Assembly: GCF_013359935.1 (NCBI RefSeq)
Contig: NZ_JABMCB010000190.1
Span: 248,001 to 312,000, forward strand
Reading direction: 5' to 3'
Length of the DNA: 64,000 nucleotides
DNA from: Paenibacillus xylanilyticus
GTDB taxonomy: Bacteria > Bacillota > Bacilli > Paenibacillales > Paenibacillaceae
Positions 52,170 through 60,234 of this stretch are shown here, piece by piece (within the stretch, counting starts at the first letter, position 1; each line of letters opens with the position of its first letter). A model generated the notes under the pieces. It made no database searches, was not told where the DNA came from, and worked only from the letters and a program-made list of their open reading frames with translations. Position numbers and translations under genes: made by a program.

Positions 52170-53090
52170 TCACATGCCTCCCTTCGCTTGTTGACCCGTG
52201 GACCGCATAAGCTCTTCGGTTCGTTTACGAGCAAGGCTCTTCTGCTTCATGGAGCGCTGCATGGTCGGGAACACAAGGGCAATGATGACGATCACCGCGG
52301 TAATCAGCTTCAGATCAGAAGTATCAAACCATTCGACCTGCAGGGCAAGCGCGACAACAATCCGGTAAATAATTGAACCAACCACAGCAGCGAGTGTTGC
52401 CCAGAATACCGTTCTTGCACCAAGAATAGCTTCACCGATAATAACAGAAGCGAGTCCGATCACGATCATACCAATTCCCATGGTGATGTCTGCGAAGCCG
52501 GATTGCTGTGCAATAAATGCTCCGGACAAGGCCACAAGCCCGTTGGACAAACTAACGCCAACAATGGTGGTCACATCTGTGTTTGCGCCAAAGCTGCGAA
52601 TCATGCGTTTGTTATCACCTGTCGCGCGGAGTGCAAGTCCAATATCTGTTTTCATGAACAGATCGAGCATGATTTTAAACACCAGCACCACGATAATAAT
52701 TAGCACCATGACATGTTCACCCGAGAATGGATTATCCATGCCCATAATGGATTTATTCGGTGCGCCAAGGATACGCATATTAATGGAGTAGAGCGCAATC
52801 ATCATCAAAATACCGGATAACAATCCGTTAATTTTGCCTTTGGTATGAAGCAGACCTGTACATGCCCCAGCCACCATGCCTCCAGCCATTGCCGCCAAAC
52901 AGGCGAGCCAAGGAGAGAAGTCATTGGAGATCATAACCGCTGCGATTGCGCCTCCTGTTGTGAAACTTCCATCTACGGTAAGATCGGGAAAATCGAGAAT
53001 ACGGAACGTAATATATACACCAAGTGCCATCAGGGCATATAACAGACCGAGCTCTATTGCCCCTTCAATTGAATTCCAACTTATACTCAC
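52170..53090 (-). CDS. ABC importer permease (branched-chain-type BPD permease)
   Basis: The start is GTG 53090 behind GGGAGGAAGTAGC; the longer frame has no signal. The 306-residue protein has about nine membrane helices and the opening ISWNSIEGAIELGLLYALMA, then FRILDFPDLTVDGSFTTGGA, typical of this permease family. The ILGARTVFWATLAA block near residue 220 is also conserved. It lies between the lipoprotein gene (91 bases upstream) and the ATPase gene. It forms the membrane channel for the solute captured by the lipoprotein. Confidence 0.92.
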   Translation of the reverse strand: MSISWNSIEGAIELGLLYALMALGVYITFRILDFPDLTVDGSFTTGGAIAAVMISNDFSPWLACLAAMAGGMVAGACTGLLHTKGKINGLLSGILMMIALYSINMRILGAPNKSIMGMDNPFSGEHVMVLIIIVVLVFKIMLDLFMKTDIGLALRATGDNKRMIRSFGANTDVTTIVGVSLSNGLVALSGAFIAQQSGFADITMGIGMIVIGLASVIIGEAILGARTVFWATLAAVVGSIIYRIVVALALQVEWFDTSDLKLITAVIVIIALVFPTMQRSMKQKSLARKRTEELMRSTGQQAKGGM

Positions 53091-53180
53091 GCTACTTCCT
53101 CCCTGTCTATCGAAAAGAATGAGGCGAACCAACTGCACGTCCGCCTCGCATCCGTACTGCCGGGTTGTCGTCCGGTCAGA

Positions 53181-54230
53181 TTATTGAATAATGTTGTTGT
53201 CCTGGTCCTGCACTTCAGCCTTCATCTCGTCGGTAACCGTGATGCCTTGGGCTTCAGCAGCTTTAAGATTCAGGATCAGGTCGAGCTTGTCCGGAACAGT
53301 GACTTTCATATCGCCAGGCTTCGTACCATTCTTCAGAATATCTGCGGCCATTTCGCCGACCTGGTATCCGTGGTCATAGTATTTGAAACCTACAGTTGCA
53401 AAGGCACCTTTTTCAACGGTATCCCGGTCACTGGAGAAGAACGGAATTTTGTTGCTGTTTGCCGTTTGAATGATGGTATCCACCGCACTGACAACCGAGT
53501 TGTCCAGCGTAATGTAGAAGGCATCGACTTTGCCTACCAGAGAATCCGTTGCCTGTTTAACTTCAGACGTATTTGTAACTGGGGCTTTCACCAGCTTGAT
53601 GCCATGTGTTGCCAGCGCTTTTTCTGCATTGTCTGCCATGACAACGGCATTCGGTTCACCCTCGTTAATGACCAAACCAACGGTTTTGATGTCCGTCATG
53701 TATTTGGCAATAAAATCAGCCAATTGCACAATCGCCTCCGGATTCGTATCCGATGCCCCGGTTACGTTGCCACCCGGTTTGTCCATGTCACTCACCAATT
53801 TGGCACCAAGCGGGTCAGTGACCGCTGCGAAAAGCAGTGGCTTTTCTTTTACTTGTTGAGCCAGAGCCAGCGCAGATGGGGTTGCAATCCCCAGCACCAG
53901 GTCATTTTTGGAATCCCCTGCGATCTTTTGGGCAATGGACAGATTGTTTGTTGAATCACCTTGCGCATTATTGTAGTCAATGGTCAGGTTTTTATTTTCT
54001 TCAATTCCCGCTTCCTTCAGTGCCGCAATGAAACCTTCTCGTGTTGCATCCAGCGATGGATGTTCCACAATTTGCGAGATAGCGATACGATACGATTTCT
54101 CTGCAGTGCCTTCACCCGCTGTAGTACCAGATCCTTCGGACTCTGTACCTGTACTGCTGTTATTTCCGCAACCTGCTGCTACGATCATTGAGGCAACCAT
54201 CATCAGTGACATCCAGAACTTCTTTTTCAT
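53181..54230 (-). CDS. ABC importer substrate-binding lipoprotein (ABC_sub_bind family)
   Basis: The start ATG 54230 follows GGAGAGGGG; the product is 349 residues. Lipobox VAAGC (Cys21), then a Ser/Thr/Glu-rich stretch (residues 24-48) and the ABC_sub_bind fold: YRIAISQIVEHPSLDATREGF, NLTIDYNNAQGD, LVLGIATPSALALAQQVKEK, VTGASDTNPEA and the KIPFFSSDRDTVEKGAFATVG segment. This family (PF04392 type) includes tryptophan- and other amino acid-binding proteins. The leader before this gene is structured and has a clear promoter, so expression of the whole importer is probably controlled by an RNA element. Ligand unknown. Confidence 0.93.
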   Translation of the reverse strand: MKKKFWMSLMMVASMIVAAGCGNNSSTGTESEGSGTTAGEGTAEKSYRIAISQIVEHPSLDATREGFIAALKEAGIEENKNLTIDYNNAQGDSTNNLSIAQKIAGDSKNDLVLGIATPSALALAQQVKEKPLLFAAVTDPLGAKLVSDMDKPGGNVTGASDTNPEAIVQLADFIAKYMTDIKTVGLVINEGEPNAVVMADNAEKALATHGIKLVKAPVTNTSEVKQATDSLVGKVDAFYITLDNSVVSAVDTIIQTANSNKIPFFSSDRDTVEKGAFATVGFKYYDHGYQVGEMAADILKNGTKPGDMKVTVPDKLDLILNLKAAEAQGITVTDEMKAEVQDQDNNIIQ

Positions 54231-54406
54231 GTGAGAACCCCTCTCCATCTTCTAAATGTTGTACCCTTTTTCCTCATCCAAGTGACACGATAGGGCGGGA
54301 CAAAGCGAACGCTTCAGCGCATTGTTGCTTTTATCGACAAAAGCAGACAAACATAGACGTTCGTCATGCGACTGAAGTCCATGACCCATATTGGTCATTT
54401 TGTGTT
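54231..54406 (-). ncRNA. Structured leader RNA of the ABC importer (three-way junction, candidate riboswitch)
   Basis: From the predicted start near 54406 to the first codon the leader is about 176 bases. By eye it folds as: hairpin ATGACC-GGTCAT (54381-54398); then a long closing helix of CTTCAG-T-CGCAT (54377-54366) with ATGCGCTGAAG (54322-54312), 11 pairs and one bulge; inside it a short hairpin GAC-GAAC-GTC (54365-54356) and a 7-bp hairpin TGCTTTT-GTCGAT-AAAAGCA (54345-54326). The binding site GGAGAGGGG is followed by TTCTC and could be masked by GAGA/TCTC pairing. No intrinsic terminator is visible, so translational control would be expected. I match no known class. Confidence 0.55.
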
Positions 54407-54412
54407 TCTCTA

Positions 54413-54441
54413 ATATTAAGGTGCGGCCTCTTTCCCGTCAA
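54413..54441 (-). promoter_or_regulatory. Sigma-A promoter of the ABC importer operon
   Basis: On the minus strand TTGACG (54441-54436) and TAATAT (54418-54413) with a 17-base spacer. It lies downstream of the terminator of the SufR-like gene, so the importer is a separate transcript. Confidence 0.75.
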
Positions 54442-54503
54442 TGGTTGAACCGCTTCCAATTTGGTTTGATCTTCTATGTATGATAGAAAACATTACATAA
54501 AGC

Positions 54504-54538
54504 AAAAAGAGATTGCTTCGAGTGATCGAAACAATCTC
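54504..54538 (-). terminator. Terminator of the SufR-like regulator gene
   Basis: On the minus strand GAGATTGTTTCGA pairs with TCGAAGCAATCTC (54509-54538) and is followed by TTTTT (54508-54504). Ten bases past the gene stop. Confidence 0.88.
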
Positions 54539-54548
54539 AAAATGTAAA

Positions 54549-55196
54549 CTAATTTCCCGCAGCTTCGCGGATCTGATATGTGCATTTCTTGCCGCCGTCT
54601 GCGTAACATTCGGTGCGCTCCACATCCGCCTTCAACAAGGAACGGAACAGCTCGAGTTCACACCGGCAAGCCTGACGATATACATTCGCTACCTGCACAA
54701 TCGGACAATTCAGCTCGGTTAACACGTATGAACCGTCCTCTTCTCTCGATGCATCCGCCATATAGCCATTTGCGTTCTGTATGCGTGCCAGCTCCTCCAC
54801 ACGTCCGGCCAGATCCTGGCCTTCCATCTGTGGTAACTTGCTGCGGAGCAACTTGTCCCGTCGGCTCTCGAACAACGTATCCACGATGCCTTCACCAGCC
54901 GACTCCGTCAGCTCCTCCAGCAGTTCAAGGGTAAGCGACGGATAGGATTTTGGAAAAAAGCCATCTCCGCGCGCCGTCAGGTGGTACACCGAAGAAGGAC
55001 GTCCAGCTGTGGCCCGGGCTTCTCTGACTTCAATAAGTCCGTCCTGTTCCAGTGCCGTCAGATGACGGCGAATCGCCATGCCGGTCAGTCCCAATTCGGC
55101 AGTCATTTCCCTCGCGGTCATTGTGCCCTGACGCTTCAGCATGAACAATATCCGTTCACGAGTCGTCATTTCGTCTTCACGCTTCACGTGCAGCAC
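54549..55196 (-). CDS. SufR/DeoR-type helix-turn-helix regulator with C-terminal cysteines
   Basis: The 215-residue protein starts at GTG 55196, 5 bases after AGGAG. The N terminus is an ArsR/DeoR-like winged helix: TTRERILFMLKRQGTMTARE and LGLTGMAIRRHLTALEQDGLI. Near the C terminus cysteines cluster as NCPIVQVANVYRQACRC, then ECYADGGKKCTY: the first spacing C-x12-C and the GGKKC segment are those of SufR and related Fe-S regulators. It could bind an iron-sulfur cluster and control its genes accordingly, but no suf operon is here. It is followed by the ABC importer operon with its own promoter. Confidence 0.85.
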   Translation of the reverse strand: MLHVKREDEMTTRERILFMLKRQGTMTAREMTAELGLTGMAIRRHLTALEQDGLIEVREARATAGRPSSVYHLTARGDGFFPKSYPSLTLELLEELTESAGEGIVDTLFESRRDKLLRSKLPQMEGQDLAGRVEELARIQNANGYMADASREEDGSYVLTELNCPIVQVANVYRQACRCELELFRSLLKADVERTECYADGGKKCTYQIREAAGN

Positions 55197-55208
55197 CTGC
55201 TCTCCTGC

Positions 55209-56096
55209 TTATGCGTGTACCGGCGCTGCCTCCCGGCAAGCATCCGAACAAAAGCGGTTATGCGTCTCTTCGCAATCCTCACAGCACACGTGCTGCAGGT
55301 TGCAGGTTGGACAATTAATATATCGGTCATGTGTCGTTCCACAGTGATAACAGCTGGCAATGACGATATCTTCATCTGTCCGGTTAATCGGCACGGAGAT
55401 TCGTTCGTCAAACACATAACATTTCCCGTCAAATAAACGTCCTTGTACTTCCGGATCTTTACCATAAGTCACAATACCGCCGTCCAGCTGTGCAACGTCC
55501 TGGAATCCTTCATTGATCATGAAGCCGGTCAGCTTCTCACAGCGAATGCCGCCCGTGCAGTAAGTAATGATCTTTTTGTCCTTCATGTCGCCCAGATTCT
55601 CCCGAATCCAATCCGGGAACTCGCGGAACGACTCGACGTCCGGACGAATGGCTCCGCGGAAATGACCGATTTCGTATTCGTAGTCATTGCGGCCATCGAT
55701 AACGATGACGTCTTCCCGTTGCAAATGCTCGTGGAACTCCTTTGGTGAGAGACGTTTGCCGCTAATCACGTTAGGGTCCAGATCTTCGTCCACGCGGAAG
55801 GTTACCAGCTCCGCTTTGTGACGAACAAATATTTTCTTGAACGCATGCTCTTCCACATCATCAATCTTGAATACCATATCGCTGAACAGCGGATTGGCAT
55901 GCATGTCCTTCATGTATTGCTCCGTTTGCTCCGGTGTACCGGACACGGTGCCGTTAATGCCTTCCGCTGCAATCAGAATGCGGCCTTTCACACCCAGGTC
56001 TTTGCAGTATTGCAAATGTTCTTGGGTAAACGTCTCGGGGTCTTCAATCTTCACGAACTTATAATATAAAAGCACGCGGTACGCGCTGTTACACAT
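55209..56096 (-). CDS. trhO: tRNA uridine(34) hydroxylase (rhodanese-fold)
   Basis: The start ATG 56096 follows AGGTG by 6 bases and gives 295 residues. TrhO (YceA/YbfQ group) hydroxylates uridine 34 of some tRNAs. Domains: an N-terminal acylphosphatase-like part ([34 protein letters not shown]), a rhodanese domain with the active-site cysteine in [12 protein letters not shown], and a Cys-rich C-terminal zinc-like part ([34 protein letters not shown]). It precedes the SufR-like gene by 12 bases on the same strand, so they are co-transcribed. A leader terminator upstream suggests attenuated expression. Confidence 0.95.
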   Translation of the reverse strand: MCNSAYRVLLYYKFVKIEDPETFTQEHLQYCKDLGVKGRILIAAEGINGTVSGTPEQTEQYMKDMHANPLFSDMVFKIDDVEEHAFKKIFVRHKAELVTFRVDEDLDPNVISGKRLSPKEFHEHLQREDVIVIDGRNDYEYEIGHFRGAIRPDVESFREFPDWIRENLGDMKDKKIITYCTGGIRCEKLTGFMINEGFQDVAQLDGGIVTYGKDPEVQGRLFDGKCYVFDERISVPINRTDEDIVIASCYHCGTTHDRYINCPTCNLQHVCCEDCEETHNRFCSDACREAAPVHA

Positions 56097-56174
56097 GTGT
56101 ATCACCTGTTCCTATTCCATGTTGATATTGGCCGGATCATCCGACAAGCCTACAACGTTGCAACCTTGCTCATT

Positions 56175-56281
56175 AAAAAAAGAAAATAAACAGCCGCCCG
56201 AAACATCGTCTCGAACTGCTGCCCAACATTCGACTTTTATTCCTGCATTCTAGTTTATCGGAAGCGGAATGGCTTAGTCAA
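56175..56281 (-). promoter_or_regulatory. trhO promoter followed by a leader terminator
   Basis: On the minus strand a promoter TTGACT (56281-56276) and TAAACT (56257-56252) with an 18-base spacer is followed by an imperfect hairpin CAGCAGTTCGAG / TTTCGGGCGGCTG (56221-56191) and a T-rich tract TTTATTTTCTTTTTTT (56190-56175). The hairpin ends 78 bases before the trhO start. This is an attenuator or a small RNA of about 70 bases; the promoter call is by eye. Confidence 0.5.
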
Positions 56282-56514
56282 TATAAATGTATAGAAAGGG
56301 ATGAAAGTTATGGAACATTCCAACCATAAATGATGTACGTCTGGAAAGTTTCAATAATTATTTTAAATTTGAACTGAAATCTTATTCATTTTTGCTTTCG
56401 TATCCATTACACTATGCTCATCATTATATGGCTTACCATTGTAAATCAGGAAAGTACAGTGGACGGGAGTAAGCATAACGTGAACATATCTATGAGGAAA
56501 ATGGGGATGAAATT
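56282..56514. other. Intergenic region before the tail-collar gene
   Basis: AT-rich sequence of about 230 bases with no gene, no strong promoter and no notable repeat that I can see. The GTG start of the next gene follows GGGGA at 56500. Confidence 0.5.
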
Positions 56515-57132
56515 GTGAGTTTAACACTGTTCAAGAAAGTAAGTGTCATCTGGTTGGTATTCCTGATCGGACTGAGTGGTCTGTGGAATAATTTCAGTGT
56601 AGAACGGGCTAATGCGGCAGCAGTAGAGCCTTATCTTGGTGAGATCAGATTATTTCCGTACAATGCAACACCCAGAGGATGGATGCCTGCCAGAGGACAA
56701 ACCATGTCCATCTCTCAGAATAACGCTCTCTACTCTCTGCTGGGTCTAAATTTTGGGGGTGATGGAGTAAGAACTTTTTCACTACCCAATCTAACAAATG
56801 TTGCGCCTGATGGCATGAGCTACTACATAGCGATAAACGGAATTTTCCCTTCGCGTGAAGAGAGCATTTATGGTGAGGGACTATCCGTTCTTGGAGAAGT
56901 TCGTCTGTTTCCGTATCAGTTCACCCCACCAGGGTTTTTAGCTGCGAATGGCCAAGAGCTCTCCACATCTGCATACAGCGACTTATACAAGATGATCGGC
57001 ACGACCTATGGTGGAGACGGGAATACCACATTTAAACTGCCCAATTTACCCAAAATACACAACAATATCAAATATGTCATATCCACTGATCCGACCCAGC
57101 TTGCCGAAAACGGTACTGGTAACGAGTATTAG
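56515..57132 (+). CDS. N-terminal part of a split surface protein: signal peptide and two tail-collar domains
   Basis: Starts with GTG 56515, 8 bases after GGGGA. The 205 residues have a signal peptide (cleavage near ANA-AAV, residue 35) and two phage tail-collar/microcystin-dependent-protein domains: LGEIRLFPYNATPRGWMPARG (about 41-61), FGGDGVRTFSLPNL (80-93), and again VLGEVRLFPYQFTPPGF (125-141), YGGDGNTTFKLPNL (165-178). The stop falls at 57130-57132 in the middle of a third domain opening: the next bases in another frame read VLGEIIPML. A single missing G near 57126 would fuse GTGNE to VLGEI and join this to the next gene. The product as read lacks a wall anchor. Confidence 0.85.
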   Translation: MSLTLFKKVSVIWLVFLIGLSGLWNNFSVERANAAAVEPYLGEIRLFPYNATPRGWMPARGQTMSISQNNALYSLLGLNFGGDGVRTFSLPNLTNVAPDGMSYYIAINGIFPSREESIYGEGLSVLGEVRLFPYQFTPPGFLAANGQELSTSAYSDLYKMIGTTYGGDGNTTFKLPNLPKIHNNIKYVISTDPTQLAENGTGNEY

Positions 57133-57146
57133 GCGAGATCATTCCC

Positions 57147-60137
57147 ATGCTGGTTAACCTCTCGACTAAACACTGGATTCTTGCTGATGGGTCTGCACTC
57201 CTCACTAACCAAAATCAAGCCTTATTCAGCCTATTGGGTACCAGGTTTGGGGGCGATGGTCAGGTAAACTTTAAAGTCCCTAATCTGAACAGCAGTCAAT
57301 CTGACCTGATCTATTATGTTGCTAACGCAGGAATATTCCCCAGCTTGGACGGTGGGCAACTTCCCGAAGCAATCGAAGACACTTATGCAACCAATCAAAA
57401 CTCCGCCCTGGTTTTGCCTGCACCAGGTGTACTGTCCAATGATAGAGATGCTTCTGCCGCTATATTGAGAAGTGGGCCGACGAACGGAACACTCGTGATG
57501 AATCCCGATGGTTCGTTTACGTATACTCCGAATGCCAACTATGTGGGAAGCGATAGCTTCACTTACAGTGCTTACAATGAATGGGGCACCAGTGTTCCGG
57601 TGGCAGTGTCCATAACTATTGAGCAAACTACAGCTCCAATCATTAGCGGCGCAGCTGACGGCGGAATATACAATCAAGCAGTCACACCTCAATTTAATAG
57701 TGGTACGGCACTACTTAATGGTGCTCCATTTGCAAATGGCACTGCGATTACGACAGATGGCGATTATACCCTGGCCGTTACCAATAGCCTTGGTACGACA
57801 ACGATTCACTTTACGGTAGATACCCATCCCCCTGTTGTCACAGGCGTGACCCAGAACGGCGTCTATAACGTTAGTCCCGTAATTACCTTTAATGAAGGAA
57901 CAGCTACCCTCAATGGTTTCCCATTCAACAATGGGGATACGGTCCAATCTGAAGGAGAATATGTACTGGTTGTTACCGATCGTGCGGGCAATACCACAAC
58001 CATCCAATTCAGCGTTTATACGCCGCGAACGATCACGTTTAATAGTAATGGCGGTTCTGAAGTTACAGAACAAACGGTGTCTTACGGTGAGAAGGCTATT
58101 GTTCCAGCAGTTCCAACCAAAGCCGGACACACTTTCGCTGGATGGTTCACCGATTCAGGCTTGAGTCAGGCCTTTAATTTCAATAATACAACTGTTACTG
58201 AAGATATTACGCTGTATGCGAAATGGACGATCAACTCCTACACCGTTAACTTTGAATCCAATGGTGGTACGGCAGTCGACGATCAATCTGTTCAATACAG
58301 AGAGTTAGCGACTGCTCCGGTCGATCCAACCAAAGAAGGACACACCTTTGCCGGATGGTTCACCGATTCAGATTTGAGTCAGGCTTTCGAATTTGAGAGT
58401 ACGACTGTAACTGGCGATATCACCCTGCATGCAAAATGGACGATCAACTCCTACACCGTCAACTTTGAATCCAACGGCGGTACGGCAGTCGATGATCAGT
58501 CTGTTCAATACGGAGAGTTGGCGACTGCTCCGGTCGATCCAACCAAAGAAGGACACACTTTCGCTGGATGGTTCACCGATTCAGGTTTGAGTCAGGCCAT
58601 TGATTTTAACAACACAGCCGTAACTACCGATCTTACGTTATATGCCAAATGGACGATCAACTCCTACACCGTTAACTTTGAGTCCAACGGCGGTACAGCA
58701 ATCGGTGAACAGTCTGTTCAATATGGTGAGTTAGCGACAGCTCCGGTCGATCCAACCAAAGCTGTCCACATCTTTGCTGGATGGTATACCGATTCAGGTT
58801 TGAGCCAGGCTTTTGACTTTGCCAACACAGTAGTAACTGGCGATCTTACCCTGTATGCAAAATGGAATGCAAACCAATACACCGTCTCCTTCAATACTCT
58901 CGGAGGATCTGCAGTAGCTGATGTTGCTGTTGAGTATGGGAAGAAACTGTCAGCTCCGGTTTCGCCGAGCCGTTCAGGCTTTACGTTTGCAGGCTGGTAT
59001 ACCGACTCTGAACTGCAAACACAGTTCAACTTCGAACAAACGGAGATTACTGCCAATCTGACCTTATTTGCCAAATGGAATGTTAATGCTTCTCCACCAT
59101 CAGGCGGCAATGGCGGTAACAGCGGCGGCTCCGGTAACCAAAATAACAACGGATCAAATGGTAATCCATCGCCATCTAACACAACAAATTCGTCAACTAA
59201 TGGCCGTTTAACCCTTACATCGGGGCAGGCAGGGCAAGTAAGTTTGGGCAATGGCATCACGTTAACGATCCCTGCCGGGGCGATGAATCAGGAACTGACG
59301 ATCACGATGGATGAGGTTGCAGATTCTTCACACTTGCTGACCAATCAGACACAACTGCTTAGCCCGGTATATGAACTGCTCAAAAATGTCTCACAGAATT
59401 TCAATAAACCCGTAACATTGAAGATGGCCTTCGATGGATCAAGCTTGCGAAGCAATCAGCGGGCTGAACTATTCTACTTTAATGAACAAAACAAGACGTG
59501 GCTCTCGGCTGGTGAACCTTCTCTTGAAGGGTCACAGATCCAGGTGGACGTAGACCATTTCACCAAATTCGCTGTATTCGCAGTCGATCCATCTACAGCA
59601 CCAACAGACATTGCGTTAAGCGATGTCGAGGGTCACTGGGCGGAAGAATTCATTCGGCAAGCTGTCCGTGATGGCATTGTGCAAGGGTACGCGGACGGAT
59701 CATTCAAGCCAAACGCGTCCATTACGCGTGCAGAGTTTACGGTGATGCTGATGAATACACTGCAAACAAAGTACACAGAAGCCACTTTATCTTTTACCGA
59801 CCGTTCAAAAATAGGAGCATGGGCACAGTCTGCTGTATCACGTGCTGTGCAAGCAGGATTCATTCAGGGAGACGCAGACGGCGCTTTCCGTCCGAATGAT
59901 GCAGTAACCCGTGCCGAGATGGCCATGATGGTAGCGAATGCCTTGCAATTGAAGACAGAATCGGGCACCAGCTCCACTTTTGCAGATGACGAACAGATTC
60001 CTGTGTGGGCCAAAGCAGCGGTCGCTGGAATGCAAAATTCCGGATTGTTGAATGGTAAAGGATTGAATACCTTTGCTCCAAAAGATAACACCACACGTGC
60101 AGAAGCAGTGAAGTTACTGCTGAGCATGAAAAATTAA
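57147..60137 (+). CDS. Main part of the split surface protein: collar, cadherin-like, InlB repeats, SLH domains
   Basis: The frame is open from 57123; ATG 57147 is the first ATG, 9 bases after AGGCGAG, but that may be chance since the frame begins inside a collar domain (FGGDGQVNFKVPNL, 34-47) with no signal peptide. Then a tandem-95/cadherin-like domain (77-160: VLSNDRDAS, GTLVMNPDGSFTYTPNANY), two Ig-like Big_3-type domains (162-225, 228-290), five InlB-type B repeats of exactly 71 residues (290-645) ending in YAKW or FAKW, a Gly/Ser/Asn linker (650-690), a ZU5-like domain, and three SLH domains (824-993: GHWAEEFIRQAVRDGIVQG and so on) that bind secondary cell wall polymer. A large wall-anchored adhesin- or sensor-like protein. 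Confidence 0.88.
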   Translation: MLVNLSTKHWILADGSALLTNQNQALFSLLGTRFGGDGQVNFKVPNLNSSQSDLIYYVANAGIFPSLDGGQLPEAIEDTYATNQNSALVLPAPGVLSNDRDASAAILRSGPTNGTLVMNPDGSFTYTPNANYVGSDSFTYSAYNEWGTSVPVAVSITIEQTTAPIISGAADGGIYNQAVTPQFNSGTALLNGAPFANGTAITTDGDYTLAVTNSLGTTTIHFTVDTHPPVVTGVTQNGVYNVSPVITFNEGTATLNGFPFNNGDTVQSEGEYVLVVTDRAGNTTTIQFSVYTPRTITFNSNGGSEVTEQTVSYGEKAIVPAVPTKAGHTFAGWFTDSGLSQAFNFNNTTVTEDITLYAKWTINSYTVNFESNGGTAVDDQSVQYRELATAPVDPTKEGHTFAGWFTDSDLSQAFEFESTTVTGDITLHAKWTINSYTVNFESNGGTAVDDQSVQYGELATAPVDPTKEGHTFAGWFTDSGLSQAIDFNNTAVTTDLTLYAKWTINSYTVNFESNGGTAIGEQSVQYGELATAPVDPTKAVHIFAGWYTDSGLSQAFDFANTVVTGDLTLYAKWNANQYTVSFNTLGGSAVADVAVEYGKKLSAPVSPSRSGFTFAGWYTDSELQTQFNFEQTEITANLTLFAKWNVNASPPSGGNGGNSGGSGNQNNNGSNGNPSPSNTTNSSTNGRLTLTSGQAGQVSLGNGITLTIPAGAMNQELTITMDEVADSSHLLTNQTQLLSPVYELLKNVSQNFNKPVTLKMAFDGSSLRSNQRAELFYFNEQNKTWLSAGEPSLEGSQIQVDVDHFTKFAVFAVDPSTAPTDIALSDVEGHWAEEFIRQAVRDGIVQGYADGSFKPNASITRAEFTVMLMNTLQTKYTEATLSFTDRSKIGAWAQSAVSRAVQAGFIQGDADGAFRPNDAVTRAEMAMMVANALQLKTESGTSSTFADDEQIPVWAKAAVAGMQNSGLLNGKGLNTFAPKDNTTRAEAVKLLLSMKN
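58014..59081 (+). repeat. Five tandem 213-bp repeats encoding InlB-type B domains
   Basis: The AAATGG codon pair of each KW end recurs at 58221, 58434, 58647, 58860 and 59073, exactly 213 bases (71 codons) apart. Copies 2 to 4 are nearly identical at the DNA level over stretches such as ACGATCAACTCCTACACCGT; the first and last are more divergent. Confidence 0.9.
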
Positions 60138-60151
60138 ATCCCATAAATAAA

Positions 60152-60224
60152 AGCCTGTGTTCTGGCAGTATCCTATCTGAACTGTATATAACAGTTGGAG
60201 AGGAGCTGCCTCAGAACACAGGCT
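60152..60224. terminator. Terminator between the SLH protein and YfcC-type genes
   Basis: AGCCTGTGTTCTG (60152-60164) pairs perfectly with CAGAACACAGGCT (60212-60224), with GGCAG/CTGCC extending it and an inner AACTGT/ACAGTT hairpin. CTTTTCTTT follows on the plus strand; A-rich sequence precedes it for the minus-strand gene. Confidence 0.9.
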
Positions 60225-60234
60225 CTTTTCTTTA

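Noticed and set aside
53184..53954. A 256-codon plus-strand frame within the ABC substrate-binding gene
   Set aside because: It lies fully antisense to a lipoprotein gene with lipobox and conserved fold; no binding site.
54231..54406. A known riboswitch class such as TPP, SAM, purine or T-box for the ABC leader
   Set aside because: None of the conserved cores I know for those classes is present in the leader; a profile search could still find a match.
56515..60137. A prophage remnant suggested by tail-collar domains
   Set aside because: No other phage genes, integrase or attachment sites are near, and the collar domains are joined to signal peptide and SLH anchors as in cell surface proteins.
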